Origin: Chitinophagaceae bacterium
Lineage (GTDB): Bacteria; Bacteroidota; Bacteroidia; Chitinophagales; Chitinophagaceae
Assembly (NCBI GenBank): GCA_016713965.1
Contig: JADJOC010000009.1
Span: forward strand, 248,001 to 312,000
DNA: 64,000 bases
Direction of reading: 5' to 3'
The translations under genes were made by a program, and so were the position numbers. The notes under the pieces were generated by a model. The model made no database searches. It saw nothing but the letters and a program-made list of their open reading frames with translations, and had not been told where the DNA came from. This document shows positions 40,366 to 48,886 of the stretch, one piece after another (within the stretch, counting starts at the first letter, position 1; the number at the start of each line of letters is the position of its first letter).

Positions 40366-42960
40366 ATGGCAAAAATAGCTTCAGAAACCCCTTTAATGCA
40401 GCAGCATAATGCCATCAAGGCCAAATACCCTGATGCAATTTTGCTATTCCGTGTAGGTGATTTTTACGAAACTTTTGGCCAGGATGCTATCACTTCTTCA
40501 GCGGTACTGGGCATTACTTTAACTAAAAGAAATAATGGTAACGCTGCATCCGCAGAACTGGCCGGCTTTCCACATCATGCTTTGGACACTTACCTTCATA
40601 AATTGGTTAAAGCTGGTTACCGGGTAGCTATTTGCGACCAGCTGGAAGATCCCAAACAAGCAAAAGGAATTGTAAAACGTGGAGTTACAGAATTGGTAAC
40701 ACCCGGTGTAGCCACCAACGATAAATTACTGGAACACAATGCCAACAATTTTTTAGCGGCATTACATTTTAATGATAATAATATAGGTATTGCATTTTTA
40801 GACATGAGCACAGGTGAATTTTTTATCGCCGAAGGAGACAAAGAATACATTGATAAATTATTGCAAAGCCTAAAGCCTGCAGAAGTAATTTTTCAGCGCC
40901 AGCAACAAAAATATTTTAAAGAAATATTTGGAACAAAATTTTTCACTTACTCTCTGGATGAATGGATTTTTGCGCAAACCTATGCACAGGAAAATTTATT
41001 AAAACATTTTGGTACACATAGCTTAAAAGGGTTTGGTATAGAAGGGTTAATACCAGGAATAATCGCAGCAGGAGCTGTTTTACATTATTTAAAAGATACA
41101 GAACACCCCAACCTTGGCCATATAACTTCCATTCAAAGGATAAACCGGGAAGAACATTTATGGATGGACCGTTTTACCATCAGGAACCTAGAACTGTTTG
41201 GTGGTACAGAAGGCAGTTATACTTTATTAAAAGTGTTGGATAATACCGTATCCCCAATGGGTGCAAGGCTATTAAAGCGATGGATGATATTACCGCTTAA
41301 TGAAATCACCAAAATTAATGAACGGTTAAATGCGGTAGAATTTTTTATCAAAGAAATAAATACCAGGAATAAAATCACCCAACATATTAAGCAAGCCGGG
41401 GATGTAGAAAGACTGGTAAGCAAGATACCTTTAAAAAAAATAAACCCCAGGGAAGTATTACAGATTGCAAGAGGTTTACAACAAAGTGAATTGATAAAAC
41501 AACTTTGTGAGTCTTCATCCAATAATTATATAAAACGTCTGGGCGATTCTATAAACCCTTGTAAATATATTTTAGATAAAATTTTAAAAGAGGTAAATGA
41601 AAATCCCCCTGTTGCTGCAACTAAAGGCGGAACTATAGCCAATGGCATAAACGACGAACTGGATGAACTAAGAAAAATTGCCAGCGGAGGAAAAGAATAC
41701 CTGATAGAGCTCCAACAAAAAGAAGCTTTGGCCACAGGTATTTCTTCTTTAAAAATAAGTTTCAATAATGTATTTGGTTATTACCTGGAAGTAACCAACT
41801 TACATAAAAATAAAGTTCCTCAAACCTGGATACGCAAGCAAACGTTAGCCAATGCGGAAAGATATATCACCCCGGAATTAAAAGTGTATGAAGAAAAAAT
41901 TGTAGGTGCTGAGGATAAAATTTTGCAAATCGAAATGCAGCTGTTTGAAAAACTATTAAGTGAGCTGCAGGATTATATCGCCCCAATGCAAACAAACGGG
42001 CATGTAATGGCAGTGCTAGATTGCCTGTCCTGCTTTGCCAATAATGCCTTACAATTCAATTATAAAAAACCATACATACAGGATAATAATATCCTGGAAT
42101 TAAAAGATAGCCGTCACCCTGTAATTGAAAGAACTTTGCCAATTGGGGAGCAATATATTACCAATGATATTTTTCTTGATCCGGATACACAACAAATAAT
42201 TATTTTAACCGGGCCAAACATGAGCGGTAAAAGTGCAATTCTACGGCAAACGGCATTGATAACTTTGATGGCACATATGGGCAGTTTTGTACCGGCCGGT
42301 GATGCTAAAATTCCTTTGACTGATAAAATTTTTACAAGGGTTGGTGCAAATGATAACCTTAGCGGCGGCGAAAGTACTTTTATGGTAGAGATGAATGAAA
42401 CTGCAAGTATCATCAATAACATTACTTCCCGCAGTTTGATCTTGCTCGATGAAATTGGAAGAGGCACATCTACCTATGATGGTATTTCTATTGCCTGGAG
42501 CATTGTAGAATATTTACATAATAATAAGTGTTGCCCCAAAACATTATTTGCAACCCACTACCATGAATTAAATGAGCTGGAAAACAAACTTCCCCGGGTG
42601 AAAAATTATCATGTTACAAACAAAGAAGCAGGTAACAAAATTATTTTTTTAAGAAAGCTGGCACCCGGAGGAAGCACACACAGCTTTGGTATTCATGTAG
42701 CCCGTATGGCGGGTATGCCGCCCGTGCTGATAGAGCGGGCCAATGAAATCTTATTACAGCTGGAAGAAAAACATGTGGATTCTTCTATTGAAAAAACTGT
42801 TAAACAACTAAACACTCCAAAAATGCAGCTGAGCATTTTAGATGTACATTCAATTACTTTTGAACAGATAAGAAAATTACTGAATGCTGTAGATGTTAAC
42901 CGGCTTACTCCTGTAGAAGCTTTATTGAAATTGCAGGAGATAAAAGGGAAAGTGAAATAA
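40366..42960 (+). CDS. mutS: DNA mismatch repair protein MutS
   Basis: Recognises mismatches and starts methyl-independent repair with MutL. Start at ATG 40366, after a TATTTTTG element; an upstream TTG in frame is less likely. Mismatch-binding motif GDFYETFGQDA (Phe-x-Glu), connector and lever regions, the clamp, then the ATPase with Walker A GPNMSGKSAILRQ, DEIGRGTSTYDG (Walker B) and FATHYHELNELE. 864 residues, full MutS1 length with the C-terminal dimerisation end. One of the few long genes here with no frame break. Confidence 0.97.
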   Translation: MAKIASETPLMQQHNAIKAKYPDAILLFRVGDFYETFGQDAITSSAVLGITLTKRNNGNAASAELAGFPHHALDTYLHKLVKAGYRVAICDQLEDPKQAKGIVKRGVTELVTPGVATNDKLLEHNANNFLAALHFNDNNIGIAFLDMSTGEFFIAEGDKEYIDKLLQSLKPAEVIFQRQQQKYFKEIFGTKFFTYSLDEWIFAQTYAQENLLKHFGTHSLKGFGIEGLIPGIIAAGAVLHYLKDTEHPNLGHITSIQRINREEHLWMDRFTIRNLELFGGTEGSYTLLKVLDNTVSPMGARLLKRWMILPLNEITKINERLNAVEFFIKEINTRNKITQHIKQAGDVERLVSKIPLKKINPREVLQIARGLQQSELIKQLCESSSNNYIKRLGDSINPCKYILDKILKEVNENPPVAATKGGTIANGINDELDELRKIASGGKEYLIELQQKEALATGISSLKISFNNVFGYYLEVTNLHKNKVPQTWIRKQTLANAERYITPELKVYEEKIVGAEDKILQIEMQLFEKLLSELQDYIAPMQTNGHVMAVLDCLSCFANNALQFNYKKPYIQDNNILELKDSRHPVIERTLPIGEQYITNDIFLDPDTQQIIILTGPNMSGKSAILRQTALITLMAHMGSFVPAGDAKIPLTDKIFTRVGANDNLSGGESTFMVEMNETASIINNITSRSLILLDEIGRGTSTYDGISIAWSIVEYLHNNKCCPKTLFATHYHELNELENKLPRVKNYHVTNKEAGNKIIFLRKLAPGGSTHSFGIHVARMAGMPPVLIERANEILLQLEEKHVDSSIEKTVKQLNTPKMQLSILDVHSITFEQIRKLLNAVDVNRLTPVEALLKLQEIKGKVK

Positions 42961-43058
42961 ATATTGTACAATAAAGCTCGTATACAATTTTAATGAAAAA
43001 TTGTATACGATTCAATAATTAAGTATATTGCAATATTATTAAAATCAAATATTTAAAA

Positions 43059-43226
43059 ATGAAACAGTTGAAATTAGATTCCTTACAAATTGACATGCTA
43101 ACTCCAAAAGTACAAAAAGCAATTACAGGTGGGTTTAAATGGACTGCTAAACCTCCTACAGGATTTTCTGTTGTAGTGCCTGCTGTGTTGACTGCTACTC
43201 CAATTGTTATTAAAAAAATTAATTAA
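43059..43226 (+). CDS. Double-glycine leader peptide 1 (candidate secreted peptide precursor)
   Basis: 55 codons. The leader MKQLKLDSLQIDMLTPKVQ continues AITGG, Gly24-Gly25, the position where C39 exporters cut. The 30-residue core begins FKWTAKPPTGFSVVVP and ends in a hydrophobic, basic tail (PIVIKKIN). No Cys in the core. Two further genes here share the leader pattern (KL-D/E-SL ... GG). It has its own terminator 10 bp downstream and stands alone between mutS and tsaC. Candidate exporter: the C39 ABC protein at 7.8-10.0 kb. No modification enzyme is adjacent. Role (bacteriocin, signal or other) unknown. Confidence 0.7.
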   Translation: MKQLKLDSLQIDMLTPKVQKAITGGFKWTAKPPTGFSVVVPAVLTATPIVIKKIN

Positions 43227-43235
43227 AATTATTTA

Positions 43236-43277
43236 CAATAAAAAAAGACGCTTATATTTTAGCGTCTTTTTTTATTG
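43236..43277 (+). terminator. Terminator of peptide 1
   Basis: A 17-base perfect stem with arms at 43236-43252 and 43261-43277 (core AAAAAAAGACGCT / AGCGTCTTTTTTT), an eight-base loop and a T tract. The rest of the gap up to 43535 shows no further gene. Confidence 0.9.
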
Positions 43278-43535
43278 TGACCATATACTATTACTTATAA
43301 TTAATTGCTTATCCAGCTCACTCATTTCATCTAAAAAATAATGCCTTATATTGTTAATGGCAACTTCATCTTAAAATATAATAGTTTATAAAAAAAGTAG
43401 TGTATTAAATAATTTATTAATCCAAAAGGCTGTTTTATTAAATTTTGCAGCTTTTTACAAACAAAACTCTTTTCTTTACAAAGAGTAACTATATATGTTG
43501 TTACCTATTTATTTATAATCTAAATTTTATTAAAA

Positions 43536-43729
43536 ATGAGAAAGAACATTAAATTAGAAAGCTTGCAAGCCGAGCTTTTTACTGACAAGGCAAAAAACGC
43601 TATTGTTGGAGGAAAAAATGGCTTGTTGGCCCTCCAGGTGGTCCAATTCTAGTTCCTACTCCTCCTCCTACCCCTACTGGTACAACTTCTGTTGATTATC
43701 AAGGAAATCCTAATGATTGTGATTTTTAA
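43536..43729 (+). CDS. Double-glycine leader peptide 2, probable frame error after the Gly-Gly
   Basis: Leader MRKNIKLESLQAELFTDKAK continues NAIVGG (26 residues), clearly related to peptide 1. In the given frame a short tail follows and a TAG at 43650. If the A run 43613-43618 is seven instead of six, the frame stays open to TAA at 43727-43729, giving a 64-residue precursor. Its core starts KKWLVGPPGGPILVPTPPPT and ends NPNDCDF. That core shares Lys-Trp, Pro-Pro-x-Gly and Val-Pro with peptide 1 (FKWTAKPPTGFSVVVP) at the same spacing, strong support for the correction. Rich in Pro/Thr; one Cys near the end. Confidence 0.68.
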
Positions 43730-43751
43730 TAAGAAGAAAAATATATTACAT

Positions 43752-43782
43752 AAAACTGCGAAGGCATAACCTTCGCAGTTTT
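43752..43782 (+). terminator. Terminator of peptide 2 (also faces tsaC)
   Basis: AAAACTGCGAAGG (43752-43764) pairs with CCTTCGCAGTTTT (43770-43782) around CATAA. T tract on the plus strand and A/T symmetry, so it may serve both convergent genes. The central stem equals that at 32800-32826. Confidence 0.9.
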
Positions 43783-43806
43783 ATTTGTTTACAATACAGC
43801 TTACAC

Positions 43807-44781
43807 TTACTTATTCTCTACCCCTGCTCGATTTAACCTGTCATTAATAGCCCTGCCAATTCCTTTATCCGGAAAAATTTCAGCTAATATCACATCTACA
43901 TTTAATTCATCAATTGTTCTTAATGCAGCAAATAAATTTTTTGCTGCTTCATCTAAATTACCAGAAGGAGAAAGTATAAACTGATTACTTAATGGAAGTA
44001 CACTATACTGTTTAAAAAAGCTAATTGTTGCGACCCGCTTGCCTGCAAATTGCAGTAATAATTGATTAATATCGCCGGTATATAAAGCCGTATCCGGCGC
44101 ATAGTGTGATTTTAGCTGGCCGGCAGTTTCTGGTTTATTAAGTCCAAATGTGTTTTCTACAATTATTTTTTCTTGCAAAACTGTTTCTATTTCTTCCACA
44201 CTTATGCCGCCTACCCGATATAGAATTACCTGTTCATTTTCACCAAAACCAATAATAGTAGATTCCAAGCCTACCTCAGCAACGCCCCCATCTAAAATAT
44301 ACGGAATTTTACCAGATAAATTTTTAAATACATGCTGTGCTGTAGTCGGACTAATATACCCAAAAGGATTAGCACTTGGCGCAGCAACCGGGAAATCAAG
44401 AGATGCTAATAATGCTAAAGTTAAGGGATGATCAGGAATCCGGATAGCTACTTTTGCATTACCCGCAGTAACCAAATCTGGTATAATATCCTGCTTATCA
44501 AATAAAAAAGTTAATGGGCCGGGACAAAATTTTTTTGCTAAAATCTCTGCCTTTGCAGGAATATTTTTTACATATTTTTCCATCTGCTCCCAATTGGCAC
44601 AATGAACGATAAGTGGGTTAAACCGGGGCCTGTTTTTTACTTCAAAAATTTTTAATACTGCATCCTCATCCAGGGCATTAGCCGCTAAGCCATACACCGT
44701 TTCAGTAGGGATAGCTACCAAATCACCATTACAAAGAAATTCTTTGGCTAATTCTATATCAGTACCGGTTATTGTTTGCAT
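43807..44781 (-). CDS. tsaC: L-threonylcarbamoyladenylate synthase (Sua5 type)
   Basis: Makes threonylcarbamoyl-AMP for t6A37 modification of ANN-decoding tRNAs. YrdC domain: DLVAIPTETVYGLAANALD, IFEVKNRPRFNPLIVH, LPCPGPLTFLF-like CPGPLTFL, AVRIPDHPL and the PVAAPSANPFGYISPT loop. The C-terminal Sua5 extension (about residues 210-324, GQLKSHYAPDTALYTGD) makes this the long two-domain form, 324 residues. Convergent with the peptide genes. Confidence 0.93.
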   Translation of the reverse strand: MQTITGTDIELAKEFLCNGDLVAIPTETVYGLAANALDEDAVLKIFEVKNRPRFNPLIVHCANWEQMEKYVKNIPAKAEILAKKFCPGPLTFLFDKQDIIPDLVTAGNAKVAIRIPDHPLTLALLASLDFPVAAPSANPFGYISPTTAQHVFKNLSGKIPYILDGGVAEVGLESTIIGFGENEQVILYRVGGISVEEIETVLQEKIIVENTFGLNKPETAGQLKSHYAPDTALYTGDINQLLLQFAGKRVATISFFKQYSVLPLSNQFILSPSGNLDEAAKNLFAALRTIDELNVDVILAEIFPDKGIGRAINDRLNRAGVENK

Positions 44782-44874
44782 AATATACCCGCAAATATAC
44801 TTGCACTTATAGGATTTCGCAATATCTAACTCCGCATTTATGCATCCAAAGCATCTTTATTGTATTTTTATAAT

Positions 44875-46872
44875 ATGGCAAATAAATTTTTCTTATTAAT
44901 AATTGCTGTTTTTTTAATGAAATTTAGTTGGGCGCAGCCCTGCAATACGCTGGGGCAAAATCCCGGTACAGCTTTCCCGGTATGCGGTACTGCTGTTTTT
45001 AACCAGGCTGATGTGCCGATTTGTGGCAACAAAAGTATTCCCGGGGCATGCAATGGAAATTTATTTTCTGATAAAAATCCTTTCTGGTATAAAATCACCT
45101 GCTTTACTTCAGGTACTTTAGGCTTTGTAATTACTCCCGCCGATTTAGGCGATGATTATGATTGGCAATTATTCGATATCACCAACCGTAACCCTAATGA
45201 TGTGTATACTGATGCTTCATTATTTGTAGCCTGTAACTGGAGTGGGGAAACCGGTGTTACCGGGGCCTCTGCTGCCGGCAATTCATTAGTAAGATGTGAA
45301 GGTGGCGGAGTGCCGTTATTTAGTTCTATGCCCAATTTAATTGCCGGTCATACCTATATTTTATTAATTAGCCATTTTACAGATTCGCAAAGCGGTTATG
45401 CTTTAGAATTCAAAGGAGGAACGGCTAATATTACTGATCCGCTCGATCCTCATTTAGCAACTGCCCGGGCATCATGTGATGGTGCTAAAGCTACCATAAA
45501 ATTAAATAAAAGAATAAAATGCAATAGCCTGAGCGCTAATGGCTCAGAATTTACATTACTGCCTGCCCTGGCTACTGTAACAGCAGCCACTGGCTTTAAT
45601 TGTAATAATGGTTTTGATATGGACTCGCTTGTGCTTACACTTAGTAACCAGCTGCCGCCAGGTGATTATACTATTACTATAAAAAATGGCGTTGATGCCA
45701 ATACGCTAAAAGATAATTGTGATAAAACCATACCCGCTGGCGAAAATATACCTTTAACTGTTTTTCCTATTCAGCCCACCCCAATGGACAGTTTAACAAA
45801 AATTGGCTGTGCACCCGGTCAATTGCAGTTGGTATTTAAAGATCCTATCAAATGTAATTCCATCGCTGCGAATGGAAGCGATTTTTTAGTAACCGGTACG
45901 TTACCCGTTACCGTTACCGGGGCTTCAGGTAATTGTAATAACGGGGTTACTAATGTTATCACCGTTACCTTATCACAACCCATTCAACAGCAGGGGAATT
46001 TTTCTATCAAACTGGCACATGGTAACGATGGGAACACTATTATTAATGAATGCGGGCAGGAAACACCAGCTGGTGCCAATATTGATTTTTCTACGGCAGA
46101 TATAGTATCGGCCACTTTTACTTATAACATCAATAGCGGTTGTAAAACAGATATTATCGATTATTTTCATGATGGCGCAAATGGTGTAAATGAATGGAAA
46201 TGGAATTTTGATAATTCAATAAATAAAACAGAACAAAATACTTCAATGGCATATGCTACACCAGGCGAAAAGCAAGCTTCACTTTTTGTAAGCAACGGCA
46301 CTTGCACAGATTTCAAAACTGTAAATATTCTTTTGCCAGATAAAATAAAAGCAGCATTTGAAGCCAGTGCAGTTGTATGCCCGGGGGATAATGCAACATT
46401 TATAAATAACAGTACCGGAAATATTATCAGTTACTTATGGGATTTTGGAAACGGTAACACCAGCATGCTTCAAAACCCGCTGGCACAGCAGTACCCGGCA
46501 GCGGACGTTACTAAAAATTTCCCTGTTCAATTAGTAGTAAGTGATGGCAATTGCAATGATACGGCAACACAAAATATTAAAGTAGTAAACAATTGTTACA
46601 TAGCCGTTCCTAATGCATTTACGCCAAACAAGGATGGATTGAATGATTATTTATATCCATTGAATGCGTTTAAAGCCGCTGATTTAACCTTTAGGGTATA
46701 TAACCGTTTCGGGCAATTATTATTCAGTACTGCCGACTGGACAAATAAATGGGACGGTACTTTTAAAGGTAAAGATGTGGAGCCTGGTACATATGTCTGG
46801 TTATTACATTACACCCATACAGATACTAAAAAAAGAATTGAACAAAAAGGTACTACGGTATTGATAAGATAA
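44875..46872 (+). CDS. Secreted multi-domain protein with CHU_C (type B T9SS) sorting domain
   Basis: Large extracellular protein, probably surface-attached or adhesin-like. Start at ATG 44875 with signal peptide (FFLLIIAVFLMKFSWAQ). N-terminal Ig-like or lectin-like part (PFWYKITCFTSGTLGFVITP), two related repeats (CNSLSANGSEFTL/CNSIAANGSDFLV, each followed by CNNG), a PKD domain (FINNSTGNIISYLWDFGNGN) and the gliding-motility-type C-terminal domain (VPNAFTPNKDGLNDYL ... VYNRFGQLLF ... WDGTFKGKDVEPGTYVW). That tail directs secretion by the type IX system. 665 residues. No enzyme motif seen. Confidence 0.88.
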   Translation: MANKFFLLIIAVFLMKFSWAQPCNTLGQNPGTAFPVCGTAVFNQADVPICGNKSIPGACNGNLFSDKNPFWYKITCFTSGTLGFVITPADLGDDYDWQLFDITNRNPNDVYTDASLFVACNWSGETGVTGASAAGNSLVRCEGGGVPLFSSMPNLIAGHTYILLISHFTDSQSGYALEFKGGTANITDPLDPHLATARASCDGAKATIKLNKRIKCNSLSANGSEFTLLPALATVTAATGFNCNNGFDMDSLVLTLSNQLPPGDYTITIKNGVDANTLKDNCDKTIPAGENIPLTVFPIQPTPMDSLTKIGCAPGQLQLVFKDPIKCNSIAANGSDFLVTGTLPVTVTGASGNCNNGVTNVITVTLSQPIQQQGNFSIKLAHGNDGNTIINECGQETPAGANIDFSTADIVSATFTYNINSGCKTDIIDYFHDGANGVNEWKWNFDNSINKTEQNTSMAYATPGEKQASLFVSNGTCTDFKTVNILLPDKIKAAFEASAVVCPGDNATFINNSTGNIISYLWDFGNGNTSMLQNPLAQQYPAADVTKNFPVQLVVSDGNCNDTATQNIKVVNNCYIAVPNAFTPNKDGLNDYLYPLNAFKAADLTFRVYNRFGQLLFSTADWTNKWDGTFKGKDVEPGTYVWLLHYTHTDTKKRIEQKGTTVLIR

Positions 46873-46908
46873 CAATTATTTTACGGCATAGCTTCGCTAT
46901 GCTAGATT

Positions 46909-47009
46909 TGTGTTACCAGCTTTTGTTCATTGATATTCTTTATAGGCTGCCTGCCCCGTCCGAAGGCGGGGTCGCACTCTTGTACAGCATATCTTTATTG
47001 AGCTTTTAC
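46909..47009 (+). repeat. Dispersed intergenic repeat, copy E
   Basis: TGTTACCAGCTTTTG at the left, a GC-rich hairpin CCCCGTC...GGCGGGG in the middle (46954-46973), and CGCACTCTTGTACAGCATAT, TTATTGAGCTTTTA at the right. The GC hairpin and right part recur at 12600-12672 on the other strand. A short hairpin (GCATAGCTTCGCTATGC) sits just before, at about 46887-46903. Confidence 0.6.
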
Positions 47010-47145
47010 CTAAGCAAATATATTTTTACGTAAAAAATAACACCTGATTTTTATTAACATCTTCCTGCACCCAGGAAGTATAAGTTATTTATCCGCATTA
47101 CTATGATCATCTTTATTTAAATTGCGACACTTACACATATCAATT

Positions 47146-48192
47146 ATGCAAAACAACACAGTTTACTACAACGATTATTTACAATTAGATAAAATATTAA
47201 ACGCACAACAACCCGAAAGCAGCAAGAAAGGTAATAAACCTGCGCATGATGAAATGCTGTTCATCATCGTTCACCAGGCATGCGAATTATGGTTTAAGCA
47301 AATCCTGTTTGAAATAGATTCTGTAATAGTAATAATGAGCAAACCGGCTTTGAATGACAATTCACCCGATCTGCAAACTATTGTCCATCGGTTAAACAGG
47401 GTTATTACCATACTAAAAATCCTTGTACAACAGATAGATATAATGGAAACAATGACGCCGATGGATTTTTTAGATTTCAGGGATATGTTGAGGCCGGCAT
47501 CCGGTTTTCAAAGCTGGCAATTTAAAATTATAGAAGCAAAGCTGGGTTTAAAGTTTGAGCACAGGCATGGCCAACATTATTATACTTCGCAATTAAACGA
47601 AAAAGATATCGCTGCTGTAAAAGACGCTGAAAAAAATAAATCAGTAATAGAGTTATTAAACACCTGGCTGGAGCGTATGCCCTTTATTAATGAACCTTCT
47701 TTTTGGGTAAATTACAACTCTATTTCCGGCAAAAAAGAAAATCCTGTATTCTGGAATGATTATGAACATATTTATATAAATAGTTTAGCCGAAGGTGAAA
47801 AAAATAATGAAACATTTTTTAAAGAGATATTTAATGCTTCACCAATAAATAAAGACAGGCAGTTAAGCCCTTTTGCCTGCAGGTCGGCTTTATTTATCAT
47901 GTTGTATCACGGTTATCCGATGCTGGAATTACCTTTTCAGTTATTAGACAAACTGATTGAAATTGACAATCAATTTGGTAATTGGCGCAACAGGCATATT
48001 AATATGGTACAGCGCATGATCGGCACAAGAATTGGCACGGGGGGCAGCACTGGTGCAGGGTATCTAAAATCCGCAATGGATAAGCACTTTATTTTTAAGG
48101 AATTATCACAACTTAACAGCTTTTTAATTGAGAGAAAAAATCTACCGGTTTTACCTAAGGAGTTAACGGAGAAGCTGGGGTATAATTTTTAA
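47146..48192 (+). CDS. kynA: Tryptophan 2,3-dioxygenase
   Basis: Haem enzyme that oxidises L-tryptophan to N-formylkynurenine, first step of kynurenine catabolism. Motifs: YNDYLQLDKIL, DEMLFIIVHQACELWFKQIL (substrate-binding region), TPMDFLDFRDMLRPASGFQSWQ-type loop (DFRDMLRPASGFQS), and the haem-ligand part FGNWRNRHINMVQRMIG with TGGSTGAGYLK. 348 residues, in the long-family range. Start at ATG 47146; an in-frame TTG eight codons upstream is less likely. No kynureninase or formamidase gene is adjacent. Confidence 0.95.
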   Translation: MQNNTVYYNDYLQLDKILNAQQPESSKKGNKPAHDEMLFIIVHQACELWFKQILFEIDSVIVIMSKPALNDNSPDLQTIVHRLNRVITILKILVQQIDIMETMTPMDFLDFRDMLRPASGFQSWQFKIIEAKLGLKFEHRHGQHYYTSQLNEKDIAAVKDAEKNKSVIELLNTWLERMPFINEPSFWVNYNSISGKKENPVFWNDYEHIYINSLAEGEKNNETFFKEIFNASPINKDRQLSPFACRSALFIMLYHGYPMLELPFQLLDKLIEIDNQFGNWRNRHINMVQRMIGTRIGTGGSTGAGYLKSAMDKHFIFKELSQLNSFLIERKNLPVLPKELTEKLGYNF

Positions 48193-48316
48193 CTATTCAA
48201 TTTGCTTTTTAGAAAATTGTTCCAAAAAAGTTACTTTTCGAAGGCTTTGCCCATAAGTGTTCGAAGAGCAGAAAACCGCTTCAACAATTTTTGGCCCTTC
48301 TGGAGTATTATAAAAA

Positions 48317-48343
48317 AGGCTACTCTTAGAGTAGCCTATTGTT
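48317..48343 (+). terminator. Intrinsic terminator
   Basis: AGGCTACTC (48317-48325) pairs with GAGTAGCCT (48329-48337) around TTA, then ATTGTTTTTT. It lies between the convergent kynA and peptide 3 genes. Confidence 0.85.
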
Positions 48344-48377
48344 TTTTATTAGAATATTATAATGTTATAATAATTTA

Positions 48378-48572
48378 TTAAAATGACATTGCGATATTTT
48401 TAGGCCCTTCCGGTGCATGCGTATAACCTACCAGCACACCATTTTTATATATTGGTCTCAATTCTCCAGTTTGTTTTGGTGGTTGTATTGGGTTATGACC
48501 ACCAAATACTTCACTAAAATTTTGATCAAAAATTGTAGATTTCAAGCTTTCTAATTTTTTAGGCTGTTTCAT
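48378..48572 (-). CDS. Double-glycine leader peptide 3 (candidate secreted peptide precursor)
   Basis: 64 codons from ATG 48572. The leader MKQPKKLESLKSTIFDQ continues NFSEVFGG (25 residues), matching the leaders of peptides 1 and 2 (KL-D/E-SL, hydrophobic pair, Gly-Gly). The 39-residue core (HNPIQPPKQTGELRPIYKNG ... EGPKNIAMSF) is Pro/Gly/Lys-rich, has no Cys, and is not similar to the other cores except for the early Pro-Pro. The frame is open 41 codons upstream, but that part has no leader character. Single gene, opposite strand to peptides 1 and 2, 5 kb away. Confidence 0.62.
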   Translation of the reverse strand: MKQPKKLESLKSTIFDQNFSEVFGGHNPIQPPKQTGELRPIYKNGVLVGYTHAPEGPKNIAMSF

Positions 48573-48886
48573 TTTAATAAAATTATAGATTTTACGCTTA
48601 CTCTTTGTACGATTTTCAGCTTTCTCGTTTATTAGATACAATTTATCTAATTTTCTACTAAAAAATAAGCGAAATTCATAAAATATTAGTTTCAATTAAC
48701 GAAACTGCCTTCTGGCTTAACGAAAAGATATAATTAATTAATATTCAGGCATTAATAAAAAAATTTCATTAAAAACAGCCAGTTCTGTAAGAAAGGAAAA
48801 ATCTTTTACGGTTTAGATAATTTTTATATAAAAAAACATGGAAATATCTTCCATGTTTTAATAATACAGTTCTTAAATATTAATTA

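Noticed and set aside
43227..43535. Search for a further precursor peptide between peptides 1 and 2
   Set aside because: Only a terminator and A/T-rich DNA; no frame with the KL[DE]SL...GG pattern.
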